Source: Candidatus Terasakiella magnetica (GTDB lineage: Bacteria; Pseudomonadota; Alphaproteobacteria; Rhodospirillales; Terasakiellaceae). Taken from it: 64,000 nucleotides of DNA. The translations under genes and the position numbers were made by a program. The notes under the pieces were generated by a model. It made no database searches, was not told where the DNA came from, and saw only the letters and a list, made by a program, of their open reading frames with translations. How positions within the stretch are numbered: position 1 is the first letter of the stretch; each line of letters begins with the position of its first letter. Shown here piece after piece: positions 9,608 to 17,567 of this stretch. The DNA lies in assembly GCF_900093605.1 (NCBI RefSeq), contig NZ_FLYE01000006.1:1-64000 (forward strand). The letters are read 5' to 3'.

Positions 9608-10573
9608 ATGATTGGAGCTGAAGGTGCTCCCATGTTTGCAACATCTTCGCCTGTTCAATCCTCTGGAAAAACCACATTAATTCAGTTGGTTTCTTACCTT
9701 GTACAAGGTTCTGGCTTAGCCGTAAATCAATGGCCCAAGAATGATGAGGAAATGGGTAAAAAATTGCTCAGTATTTTAACTGGCGGTGAAGCGATTGTTT
9801 TATTTGATAACCTCCCCGAAGCGGTGCGTATTGAAAGCAATAAACTAGCAAGTGCCTGTACAGCTCCGAAATACAGAGATCGTAAACTTGGAGAGAACAT
9901 TGAAATTGAAGTTCCAACTAATGTTTTATGGTGTTTTTCAGGCAACAATATTCAACCTGTCGGGGACTTCAATACACGAATGATGAATATCTATTTAGAC
10001 CCAAATTGTGAAGACCCTGACCGTCGATCGTTTTCAAGAAGTGATTTAGAAGGTTGGTGTTCTACAAACAGAGCAAAATTTTTCTATCATTCACTCATGA
10101 TTTTAATGGGACACAAGCAACTAGATAACGAAATCTCATGCCAGACCACCCGCTTTAAGGAATGGGATAGCCAGATTAGAAAGCCTATGCTTTGGGCTGG
10201 TGCTCCTGATACTGCTGAACTGTTAGACCGAAATAAGGCTGAAGACCCTCTAAAAGCTGGTAGAGCAGAGCTTCTCGAAAAATGGTTTAACACATATGGG
10301 AAACAAGCCGTTCCGCTTAAGACTGTTCTAACTGATTGTAAACAGTATAATTCACAAGCTCAAACTGAAGGATTGCAAACCGCTATTTCTGATTTGGTGC
10401 CCCATGATCAATTAACTTCGCGTTCATTTGCATCTTTATTGCAGAAGTTCGTTAACCAATGGATCGGAGACTATCGACTTCAAATCGAGCGTAATACAAC
10501 GAAGTCCAAAAGGTCTTTAAAATGGTCTGTTGAATGCAAGTCGTATGATCAAGGCTTAAACGACGATTTCTAG
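9608..10573 (+). CDS. Phage/plasmid primase-helicase, C-terminal ATPase part
   Basis: A 321-residue frame that starts in phase with the preceding one, after TGA and one further codon. It contains a Walker A-like PVQSSGKTTL near residue 20, a FDNLPE motif and a polar GNNIQPVGDF segment; this order is typical of helicase/ATPase domains in island replication proteins. The ATG at 9608 has no good ribosome site of its own, which supports the view that it is the broken-off end of the protein encoded from 7499. It could be made by re-initiation or stop-codon readthrough. Confidence 0.6.
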   Translation: MIGAEGAPMFATSSPVQSSGKTTLIQLVSYLVQGSGLAVNQWPKNDEEMGKKLLSILTGGEAIVLFDNLPEAVRIESNKLASACTAPKYRDRKLGENIEIEVPTNVLWCFSGNNIQPVGDFNTRMMNIYLDPNCEDPDRRSFSRSDLEGWCSTNRAKFFYHSLMILMGHKQLDNEISCQTTRFKEWDSQIRKPMLWAGAPDTAELLDRNKAEDPLKAGRAELLEKWFNTYGKQAVPLKTVLTDCKQYNSQAQTEGLQTAISDLVPHDQLTSRSFASLLQKFVNQWIGDYRLQIERNTTKSKRSLKWSVECKSYDQGLNDDF

Positions 10574-11024
10574 AACATCCGTTCATAATGTTTCCACCAT
10601 CATCACCTAGTGATAACCTTATTGTGGGGGTCAAGGGGGTTGAGGGGTTATATTTAACCAGAAGAGATTTGAAAGTATATTTTTCACAAAAAATACATTC
10701 ATCATGTCTCTTCTATTTTAATAGCACTATAGCCCCCTAACCCCTATAGGTGATGAATGGTGAAGATCGAAGCTGAAGATAGCCTTTGACGGAAAGCATA
10801 ATTTTTTTTCAAAAAATTGATCAATTCTCGGAAAAATTAAAAATCGTTATAGTAGAATACAAATGCCATAATCATCAATTAGGAGTTCCAAAAAGGACTG
10901 TACTTTGGCTACTATCGTTACAAGCCATAGGAGATTTATCATATCTATTTTAAATCCTTCGCCTTGTACCTCAGTCAATGAGTCCTTTGAGCCTAGATGT
11001 TCTGTAATATTACCTTGGCAACAT
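10574..11024. other. Intergenic stretch with complementary G-rich and C-rich segments
   Basis: No gene is seen. A G-rich segment near 10624-10650 (GGGGGTCAAGGGGGTTGAGG) is roughly complementary to a C-rich segment near 10728-10750 (TATAGCCCCCTAACCCC), with an AT-rich spacer of about 80 bases between. It could be a transcript structure that ends the replication operon, or an origin-like duplex. The rest is AT-rich and featureless to my eye. Confidence 0.35.
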
Positions 11025-11216
11025 TCACTCTAAATACCCCTGACAAAGCTTGATAAATTGCCCATCAAGCCTCTTCTCAGCATCAATAGCGAATAAAATC
11101 GTCCCTTCTTTTAGCCCTCTTTGTCGCAATTGATATGCTTTGTTATCGACTAAAATGAGTACTTCTGCTTTGTCTGGACTGTTCTTCAAAAGATTTTTCA
11201 ACTCACCAACCGTCAT
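11025..11216 (-). CDS. Small hypothetical protein (63 residues)
   Basis: A 63-residue protein starting MTVGELKNLL with a PDKAEVLILVDN segment, a pattern I associate with short phage/island proteins of unknown function that begin MTVGEL. It is on the strand opposite to its neighbours, with only a weak AGGG site before the ATG. It is too short for firm assignment. Confidence 0.4.
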   Translation of the reverse strand: MTVGELKNLLKNSPDKAEVLILVDNKAYQLRQRGLKEGTILFAIDAEKRLDGQFIKLCQGYLE

Positions 11217-11619
11217 TTAATCAAAGACCCTGCTGGTAAAGCCGCTAAAAGCAGAGGAACTGCGAAGAAACGAAAAGCCTTATAAATAGATTTGTAAGTA
11301 TCACCCATCATGATTACAATTATAGCGGGATAAACTATGCTGTAAATTATTTAATTGATGTGAGTGGTCAAATGTTCTGATATCTCAGCATTCCGAAAAC
11401 CTAGAATTCATTGGGGAACAAAGCTGATTGTTCGAACAAATTTGTTCAAAAACTGGTGCCATGTTGTGCAAGAAAATCGATCATTTCAAAAAAATGCCCC
11501 GATTTCGAGAAAGTTAAATGGCCTTGTACTATAATGAGCAAATCACTACCAGATCCGGCTCTGGGGGCTCCCCAGTGTAACGGACTGGCATATTTATTTA
11601 ACTTTTTAGGAGATATAAT
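11217..11619. other. Gene-free region upstream of the serine recombinase
   Basis: About 400 bases without a convincing gene. Short overlapping frames occur on both strands at 11411-11649, but they mirror each other and lack ribosome sites. The notable content is the overlapping palindromes at 11428-11447 and a TATAAT hexamer near 11529, which could form the control region for the recombinase operon. Confidence 0.4.
11428..11447. promoter_or_regulatory. Overlapping palindromes, candidate operator
   Basis: Two perfect palindromes overlap: TTGTTCGAACAA at 11428-11439 and GAACAAATTTGTTC at 11434-11447. Together they give three alternating half-sites of the TTGTTC type. They lie about 180 bases upstream of the recombinase leader gene. 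The spacing is not that of a LexA box (10 rather than 7 bases between direct GTTC copies). A repressor of the element is the likeliest reader. Confidence 0.45.
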
Positions 11620-11775
11620 TTGACAATAAACACTCATCCCCACAAGCAAAAAACACAGTTTAATACTGTGGAATCTAAGGAAGGAATTTCACACTCTGAA
11701 TATTTAACCAGCTTTGTAAAAGAACTCGCCCGTGCTCAAGCCCTTCATGATCATCAGAAGGAGGTCCTGCAATGA
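11620..11775 (+). CDS. Short protein encoded ahead of the serine recombinase
   Basis: A 51-residue frame starting with TTG, with an AGGAGAT site 7 bases upstream. Its TGA overlaps the ATG of the recombinase (ATGA), so the two are probably translationally coupled. The C-terminal part is helical and polar (SFVKELARAQALHDHQKEVL). I do not recognise it; it may be a small accessory or directionality protein of the element. An ATG start is absent, so the call depends on the ribosome site and the overlap. Confidence 0.5.
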   Translation: MTINTHPHKQKTQFNTVESKEGISHSEYLTSFVKELARAQALHDHQKEVLQ

Positions 11776-13382
11776 AACGTGCTGTAATCTATGCCCGCTA
11801 TTCTTCTGATAAGCAAAATGCCAATTCCTGTGCTGATCAAATCAGACTGTGTACACAATGGGCAAATAAAAATAATATTTCTATAGTGGACAGTTACTAT
11901 GATGAGGCTATGTCGGGTTCGACAACACATAACCGAACAGGTCTAAACACCTTACTTTACGATGCGAAATCAAAAGATTTTGATATTGTCCTCTGCGAAC
12001 ACCTAGACCGCTTAAGTCGTGACCAAGGTGATTTAGCTGATATCAGAAAAAAACTTAATTTTGAAGGAATTGACCTTTACACAGTCTCTAACGGAGAAGT
12101 TAGTACAATTGAGATTGGCGTCAATGGCTTACTCGGCGAAATGTACCTAAAAAATCTTTCTGAGAAAACACACCGAGGTATGGAAGCAGCATTACAAGCT
12201 GGTCGTATCCCTTGCGGAAAATCATATGGTTACACCCCTACTGAAGGACAAAAAGGTTGCTTTACGATTGATACCAATGAAGCAGATATAATCCGTCGTA
12301 TTTTTTCAGAATATATTGATGGTGCAACACCTCACCAAATTGCCCTAGGCTTAAACAATGATAACATCCCAAGCCCAAGAGGTCAGAAATGGAATAAATC
12401 CACTATAGCAGGTTCAAAAAGTAGGCTTAGTGGTATTCTTCGTAACAGACTATATAACGGTGTCTTTGTTTGGAATCGACAACAATTCAAAAACAATCCT
12501 TACACGGGTAATAGAAATTCGGACCTAAACGATAAAAGTGAGTGGCAAAATTATGATTTCCCACAATACGAAATCATAGATGATATAACTTTTAATAAAG
12601 TTACTGAAATTCTTTCAGAGCGAAGCACCAATACCAGTCCAGTCTCCAAGCGTAAAGCGAAGCATTTACTGTCAGGCTTAACCAAATGTGGTTGTTGTGG
12701 CGCTTCATACACAGTACAGGGTAGTGATCGTCTTCGTTGCGCAGGATTGAGCGAAAGAGGCGATTGCGACAATACAAGGACCATAAAACGTGTTGAGGTC
12801 GAAGACCGTGTTCTGACTGCACTTCAAAGTCAATTAACATCACCGGAGCTTATCTCAACTTACATCAAAATCTATCATGAAGAGCGAAAACGTCTCAAAA
12901 GCCTTGAGCGTTCCGAAGCAGACAACAAACGTGCTCGTCTAATTGAACTAGAGAAAGAAATTCATAATATTCTTAAGATGATCGATGCTGGAGTAGCCTC
13001 ATTAGAGATCGCAAATCGTTTAACAAACAAGGAACAAGAGCGAGAAACTCTCAATGCTGAGCTAGCATTAATTGAAGAAGATGATGTTGTGCAAATGCAC
13101 CCTGGTACTGCAGATCACTACGGTAAGCTTGTAGCAAACCTTCAAGACACTTTATCTCAGTACGAAGAAGGTCTTGCACGTGATGCTGTGTTTGCAGAAG
13201 TACGTTCGCTTATCGAAAAAATCGTTATCACGCCTGAACAAATTGGTAAAAAAGGAAGCCCCGTGACTATAGAAGTACACGGGGTCCTAGCTTCTTTATT
13301 GTCCGTATCGAACAACTCCCCGTCATGTTGGGGAAAAGTGGTTGCGGGGGCCAGATTTGAACTGACGACCTTCAGGTTATGA
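11772..13382 (+). CDS. Large serine recombinase (integrase)
   Basis: A 536-residue large serine recombinase. The N-terminal resolvase domain starts AVIYARYSSDKQ, with the catalytic Ser at residue 11 or 12, and contains the HLDRLSRD motif. A recombinase domain follows (about 160-270), then a zinc ribbon (CGCCGASY, later CAG...CDN) and a coiled coil near 370-430. It would integrate or excise the left element. Its last residues (GARFELTTFRL) and its stop codon are read from the tRNA-fMet 3' fragment at 13339-13388; I recall this arrangement in other alphaproteobacterial recombinases next to tRNA attachment sites. The start is set by the overlap with the small upstream frame and a GAAGGAGG site. 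Confidence 0.9.
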   Translation: MKRAVIYARYSSDKQNANSCADQIRLCTQWANKNNISIVDSYYDEAMSGSTTHNRTGLNTLLYDAKSKDFDIVLCEHLDRLSRDQGDLADIRKKLNFEGIDLYTVSNGEVSTIEIGVNGLLGEMYLKNLSEKTHRGMEAALQAGRIPCGKSYGYTPTEGQKGCFTIDTNEADIIRRIFSEYIDGATPHQIALGLNNDNIPSPRGQKWNKSTIAGSKSRLSGILRNRLYNGVFVWNRQQFKNNPYTGNRNSDLNDKSEWQNYDFPQYEIIDDITFNKVTEILSERSTNTSPVSKRKAKHLLSGLTKCGCCGASYTVQGSDRLRCAGLSERGDCDNTRTIKRVEVEDRVLTALQSQLTSPELISTYIKIYHEERKRLKSLERSEADNKRARLIELEKEIHNILKMIDAGVASLEIANRLTNKEQERETLNAELALIEEDDVVQMHPGTADHYGKLVANLQDTLSQYEEGLARDAVFAEVRSLIEKIVITPEQIGKKGSPVTIEVHGVLASLLSVSNNSPSCWGKVVAGARFELTTFRL

Positions 13383-13388
13383 GCCTGA
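13339..13388 (-). other. tRNA-fMet 3' fragment, candidate attachment site
   Basis: Read on the minus strand, these 50 bases match the anticodon arm (loop with CAT), variable loop, T arm, acceptor strand and encoded CCA of an initiator tRNA-Met. The 5' half is missing: at 13389 the sequence stops resembling a tRNA. It lies between a serine recombinase and a tyrosine integrase, so it is probably the displaced half of a tRNA attachment site. From its orientation, an intact tRNA would be expected to the right, beyond the window. Confidence 0.75.
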
Positions 13389-13539
13389 TTGGTACATTTT
13401 CTAAAAAGCTTGCTTTTCTGCAGTTTTCATTATATTACAATAACTTGACTGCGACAGATAGTGACACAAAACGACATCCAACGTCAAGAAACGTCACTCA
13501 GCACCCTCAAAATTGAAGACACAGTGAAGACACAGAAAT

Positions 13540-14820
13540 ATGCCAGGCAATCAAAAGATCACAGACAAGTTCGTTAAAAACCTGAAAGCACCAGCTACAG
13601 GAAACGTTGTCACATACGATACAGACATCTCAGGATTTGGTATTCGTATCACTCATACAGGCCATCGTGCATTTGTCCTTACCTATAGATTCAATGGCCC
13701 ACAAAAAAGGCTAACCATCGGTCAATATCCTACTTGGTCGGTATCAGCAGCAAGAGAAGAAGCTAAATATCTCAAACGTGAGATCGCTAAAGGTTTTGAC
13801 CCGCTTGCAGATAAAATTGAGAAACGTGAAGCACCTACGGTCAACGACCTTTGGGAAAAGTATCAGGAAGAGCATTTGCCGACTAAAGCTGAACGTGCAG
13901 CCAAGGATGACGCCTCTATGTGGAAGAACTATATCCTTCCTAAGTTTCGAAAAACAAAGCTGGCTTCGATAACGGCTGATCAGATTGATAAGTTTCATAG
14001 AGAGATTTCTATTGATAAACCTGTCAGAGCAAATCGAATTATTGAAGTATTTCGTAAAGCCTTCAATTTAGCCATTCGTTGGGAGTGGGTTTCCAATAAC
14101 CCGTGCAGTGGCGTTAAGAAGAATAATGAAGAACCACGCCAAAGATATGCTACTGATTCTGAGATTACAGCTATCACGGATGTTATGCGAGTTCATAAGG
14201 AACAAACGTCTTGTGATGCCATTCGTATGCTTTTACTGACTGGGGCAAGAAAAACTGAGGTTCTTAAAGCCAGATGGCAGGATATAGATCTTGAACAAGG
14301 GGTTTGGATTAAACCTTCAGCCCATACAAAACAGCGAAAGTTCCATCGCGTTCCCCTAGCCTCTAGCACTGTTGAGTTGCTGAAGAAACGTAATGAGAAC
14401 AATGACACCCATAGCCAATGGGTTTTTGAGGGTGTGATTGAAGGCAATCACCTGACTGACATTAAAAACACTTGGAAATCTATTCGTGAACGTTCAACTG
14501 TTATTCTATGGCGTGAAGATCCTCGCTTAAATAAGTTTATGATTAGCTTGGATGAGCAATACGGCCCCAAGTTGACATGTAAGAAATGCCTTGCAGAAGC
14601 TGAAACACTGAATATCAACATGCCTGTTGGCGTTATGGATTTACGAATGCACGATCTTAGACATACATTTGCGTCTATCCTTGCCTCTTCAGGTCAAGGC
14701 TTGCTTTCAATCGGTGCATTGCTGGGGCATACACAACAGCAAACAACACAGCGTTATTCCCATCTATTTGATGAACCACTTAGAGAAGCGGTTAATATTG
14801 TTGGCAGCAAGATTGCGTAA
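13540..14820 (+). CDS. P4-type tyrosine integrase
   Basis: A 426-residue integrase with an N-terminal DUF4102-like arm-binding domain (about 8-95), a core-binding domain (about 100-195) and a C-terminal tyrosine recombinase domain. Catalytic residues are visible: Arg237 in LLLTGARKTE, His371 and Arg374 in HDLRHTF, His397 in LLGHTQ, and the nucleophile Tyr406 in QRYSHLF. An insertion between the first Arg and the HxxR box carries a CKKC pair, perhaps a small metal site. It starts about 150 bases from the tRNA-fMet fragment, as expected for this class. Its last 132 bases recur at 18815. Confidence 0.92.
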   Translation: MPGNQKITDKFVKNLKAPATGNVVTYDTDISGFGIRITHTGHRAFVLTYRFNGPQKRLTIGQYPTWSVSAAREEAKYLKREIAKGFDPLADKIEKREAPTVNDLWEKYQEEHLPTKAERAAKDDASMWKNYILPKFRKTKLASITADQIDKFHREISIDKPVRANRIIEVFRKAFNLAIRWEWVSNNPCSGVKKNNEEPRQRYATDSEITAITDVMRVHKEQTSCDAIRMLLLTGARKTEVLKARWQDIDLEQGVWIKPSAHTKQRKFHRVPLASSTVELLKKRNENNDTHSQWVFEGVIEGNHLTDIKNTWKSIRERSTVILWREDPRLNKFMISLDEQYGPKLTCKKCLAEAETLNINMPVGVMDLRMHDLRHTFASILASSGQGLLSIGALLGHTQQQTTQRYSHLFDEPLREAVNIVGSKIA

Positions 14821-14829
14821 ATTATAGCA
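14689..14829 (+). repeat. Direct repeat, copy 1 (integrase 3' end)
   Basis: The 3' end of the integrase gene plus 9 bases beyond its stop. It aligns without gaps to 18815-18955 with 12 differences in 141 bases by my count, and the differences within codons are synonymous. The two copies bracket the cyclase and haem-protein cargo. Confidence 0.85.
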
Positions 14830-16117
14830 ACTTGTATCTAGAAATATTAAGAGGCTCTTCTCGCCCTTTTACTGTTATCTGTTCAACATTATGAGAATAT
14901 TGCTTAGACATTATGTGCTCTTCATGTCCCTCAATCACAATCTCACCTTGTTCCGCAGCAGAGCAGAGTCGAGAAGCCACATTCACGGTATCTCCAATAA
15001 CTGTAAAATCCATCCGGTTTGTAGCACCAACAGTTCCAACCACGACATCACCTGTGTAAATACCGATACCAATACCTCTTGGAAGGTTAGACATCTTAGT
15101 ATCCTCTAGGGCTTTTTTAGCAGCTTTTAATGCACGTTCTTCTGCTTTCTCACCTTGGAAATGAGCAAGAACCGCATCACCAATCATTTTATCCACATCA
15201 CCACCCTGCTCCCGCACAGCTTCAATAACAATGCCTAGTGATTGATTGAGGAATGCCACGACGTTTTCTGGTGTTTCACGTTCACAGAAGTCGGTAAAGT
15301 CCCGAACATCTGAAAACAATATTGAGGCTCTAACTCTTCGTGAAGCGACCTCACCTTTGCCTGTTGTGGAACGGATTGTTTCAACGGCTTCATTAGACAC
15401 CAGTCTTTGCAAACGTAAGCGAAATTCATTCAGCAAATCTGTGCGGTAGTTAATATCTGCTTGTGCATGGCGAACCAATCGGTTCATCCCCAATGCCAGC
15501 AGTACCAAGATACTAACGGGAATAAGAGTTGCTGGAATAATAACTTTCAAAGTTATACCATCAAGGTAATCAACGGGTTCATATAATTCCATAACAATTG
15601 GGTGTGTAGTGTCAGGAACTTTTACGTAGAGTTCGTATAACTTATGCCCATCGGGGCGTTGTTTCTCTACCAGAGTACGGACACCATTTAGGGCATTCAG
15701 GTATCCCTTGCTGAGGTCTAATGTGCCGATCTGTGCTTCTTCACTTGAATAGAGCAAGAGACCATTCTGTCCATAAACTTTGAGATGGGATAAGCCAAGT
15801 TCCTTCACTTCATCACGCAACGTATGGAGAAGATGTTCACCTTTTGCAGTGTCATAAATTTCATTAGGTGTGTTTGATACCTGTAAATTCTCCCATGCCT
15901 GATGATCTTTTTCACTTAATGCCCGATGAATAACAGCAGCACGATTTTCAGATATTTCAAGATAGATTTTTTCAGTAAGCCACGTACTGCCGTTGCTCAT
16001 GATAAAACCGATTAAGACTGTCAAGAACAAGAGGCTGGGCAGGATAATTCTGCGAAACCTGTTTTGAAGAGGGTATGGGGCTTCAAACGTGATGCTATCT
16101 TCCGCCATCGTTTTCAC
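14822..16117 (-). CDS. Membrane class III adenylate/guanylate cyclase
   Basis: A 431-residue membrane cyclase. A first membrane segment (about 27-46) and a second (about 195-220) flank a periplasmic sensor region of about 150 residues. The cytoplasmic class III catalytic domain (about 250-400) carries metal-binding Asp residues in ILFSDVRDF and IGDAVLAHF and the base-recognition stretch MDFTVIGDTVNVASRL. It probably makes cAMP in response to an external signal; GMP specificity cannot be excluded. The gene overlaps the end of the LuxR regulator gene by about 20 bases, so they are cotranscribed. A start 9 bases later (Met4) is possible. Confidence 0.88.
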   Translation of the reverse strand: MKTMAEDSITFEAPYPLQNRFRRIILPSLLFLTVLIGFIMSNGSTWLTEKIYLEISENRAAVIHRALSEKDHQAWENLQVSNTPNEIYDTAKGEHLLHTLRDEVKELGLSHLKVYGQNGLLLYSSEEAQIGTLDLSKGYLNALNGVRTLVEKQRPDGHKLYELYVKVPDTTHPIVMELYEPVDYLDGITLKVIIPATLIPVSILVLLALGMNRLVRHAQADINYRTDLLNEFRLRLQRLVSNEAVETIRSTTGKGEVASRRVRASILFSDVRDFTDFCERETPENVVAFLNQSLGIVIEAVREQGGDVDKMIGDAVLAHFQGEKAEERALKAAKKALEDTKMSNLPRGIGIGIYTGDVVVGTVGATNRMDFTVIGDTVNVASRLCSAAEQGEIVIEGHEEHIMSKQYSHNVEQITVKGREEPLNISRYKLL

Positions 16118-16622
16118 CGATCATTTTTTCACCTGCCAAAAGGTCTTCAACGAAATATGCAACCAGTTCATTTCGACCTTTCACCCCCGTTTTTTGATAG
16201 ATGGAACTGGTTTGGCTTTTGACGGTTCCGACTTTTGTTTCCCTAATATTTGCAATTTCTTGTGTGGACATGCCTTTGATTAGAAGTAAGGCGACTTCCT
16301 GCTCAGAAGGTGAGAGTTTCCATTGATCAAAGTGACGCTGAATGACACTGAGCAACTCACCTGATGCAACTTCCACCGTATCTTCACTTTGACGGTGCTT
16401 TTTCAATAGCTGAATAATCTGCATACCGATGATGATCAGGGCAAACGTCAGGGTCAGGACCGCAAGAAGTTCAATCTTGTCATGTCCAATCCATGTCGTA
16501 TCAATATCAATGCGAAAGAAATCCGCATAGACATCAATCAAGAAAAAGAGTTCGCAAATAGCAATCACAACAAAGGATAAGATCAATCCCTGCACTTCAA
16601 AACGATTGTTTTTATTCGCCAT
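16095..16622 (-). CDS. Membrane-anchored LuxR-type regulator
   Basis: Start chosen at 16622 because a strong AAGGGGGAAG site lies upstream; the open frame extends a further 8 codons. The 175-residue protein has two membrane segments (about 10-32 and 45-68) and a C-terminal LuxR/GerE HTH (LSPSEQEVALLLIKGMSTQEIA, with VGTVKSQTSSIYQKTGVKGR as the recognition region). It probably regulates the adjacent cyclase and haem genes from the membrane. No receiver domain is present. It lies just downstream of the DHC gene on the same strand. Confidence 0.85.
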   Translation of the reverse strand: MANKNNRFEVQGLILSFVVIAICELFFLIDVYADFFRIDIDTTWIGHDKIELLAVLTLTFALIIIGMQIIQLLKKHRQSEDTVEVASGELLSVIQRHFDQWKLSPSEQEVALLLIKGMSTQEIANIRETKVGTVKSQTSSIYQKTGVKGRNELVAYFVEDLLAGEKMIGENDGGR

Positions 16623-16669
16623 GAAAACTTCCCCCTTGATCATCACAACATAAGATACGACGAATGTAT

Positions 16670-17143
16670 TCAGTCGTCATCATAATTACCCATATCTGCA
16701 CGAGGATGGCAGGCAGCACAGTTGGCTTTGCTTTTTACTTTGGGATCAGACCATGCGTAATTGGGAACTTCTTCATTATGTTCACGAACCCAATATGGAA
16801 TCTCTGTAATACGAAGTGGTACCCAGTCATCACGTACACCACGCATGAATTTACCACTCCACCATCCAGCATCAGAGGCATTCTCAACAAGATAGTTTTT
16901 GATACCCTCCGCTGTTGCCTTGTCCAAAGACGCGTCTTCACCAAAATGATCACCTAATGTATCCATGATTTTCACCCATGAACGTTGCGGTAACATCTGT
17001 GGCTGGAATGCCATATGGCAATCACCACATTCTTTTTTGACCGTTTCATCTTTGATTGATGGAAACCTTTCATCGGCGTGAGCAAATGAGTTTCCAACGA
17101 TGATAAAGGTTGCTGCCAAAAGCAGAGTTTTCTTATTCAGCAT
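16670..17143 (-). CDS. dhc: Dihaem cytochrome c (DHC)
   Basis: A 157-residue exported protein: signal peptide about 1-23 (ending AHA-D) and two CxxCH haem sites (CGDCH near residue 40, CAACH near 144). Together with the DUF1924 protein and cytochrome b next to it, it matches the dihaem cytochrome of the sphaeroides haem protein cluster, where it passes electrons from the membrane cytochrome b to SHP. Its middle (FGEDASLDKATAEGIKNYL) is closely similar to the C-terminal domain of the cytochrome b fusion at 17564, so the two are paralogues. Confidence 0.85.
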   Translation of the reverse strand: MLNKKTLLLAATFIIVGNSFAHADERFPSIKDETVKKECGDCHMAFQPQMLPQRSWVKIMDTLGDHFGEDASLDKATAEGIKNYLVENASDAGWWSGKFMRGVRDDWVPLRITEIPYWVREHNEEVPNYAWSDPKVKSKANCAACHPRADMGNYDDD

Positions 17144-17159
17144 TATGTTAATCCTTAAA

Positions 17160-17567
17160 TTATTGTGTCAGCATAAAAGTGATGAAGTCGCCTTTTTCAG
17201 TTGCACTACAGACACGCCCTAAAACACTGTTGCAGTTTCGACGGAACCACTTTTCGACCTTGCGTTTATCGGTGTAGCGATCTGGTGAAAGAGATGTGGC
17301 GAGTGGGGCAATTGTTTTACCTGCTCGTGTTAAACCAGTCCCAGTAGGTCTATCGGTATGACAGGAAGTGCAGGCAGGTGTTTCTGCTTTTCCCGTTGCA
17401 TGACGGGCAAGGTAGAATGCTTTACCTCGTTCGGCTGAGAACCCCATGAAGGAAGTGTCTTCCTGTTGGGCTTGTGCCTTATATTGATCCAGTAATGGTG
17501 AGGCAAATGCGGGTGTTGTCATGATTATAGCGGCAATAATCAGTGTGAATTGTAATGGTTTTCTCAT
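17160..17567 (-). CDS. shp: Sphaeroides haem protein (DUF1924 cytochrome c)
   Basis: A 135-residue exported monohaem cytochrome: signal peptide about 1-22 (ending AFA-S), one CTSCH haem site near residue 67, and a C-terminal NCNSVLGRVCSATEKGDF segment typical of DUF1924 proteins. SHP binds oxygen and small ligands at a haem with an unusual Asn ligand; NCN in this protein is a candidate ligand region. An AAGGA site lies before the ATG, and the gene overlaps the end of the cytochrome b gene by 4 bases. Confidence 0.85.
   Translation of the reverse strand: MRKPLQFTLIIAAIIMTTPAFASPLLDQYKAQAQQEDTSFMGFSAERGKAFYLARHATGKAETPACTSCHTDRPTGTGLTRAGKTIAPLATSLSPDRYTDKRKVEKWFRRNCNSVLGRVCSATEKGDFITFMLTQ

Larger units (their letters stand above)
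7244..13388. mobile_element. Degraded integrative element with serine recombinase
   Basis: AlpA-type HTH, primase/helicase, a small gene and a large serine recombinase lie in a typical integrated-element order, ending in the tRNA-fMet fragment. The interrupted primase/helicase suggests decay. The right end is placed at the tRNA fragment; the left end is only a guess, set at the first element gene. Confidence 0.45.
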
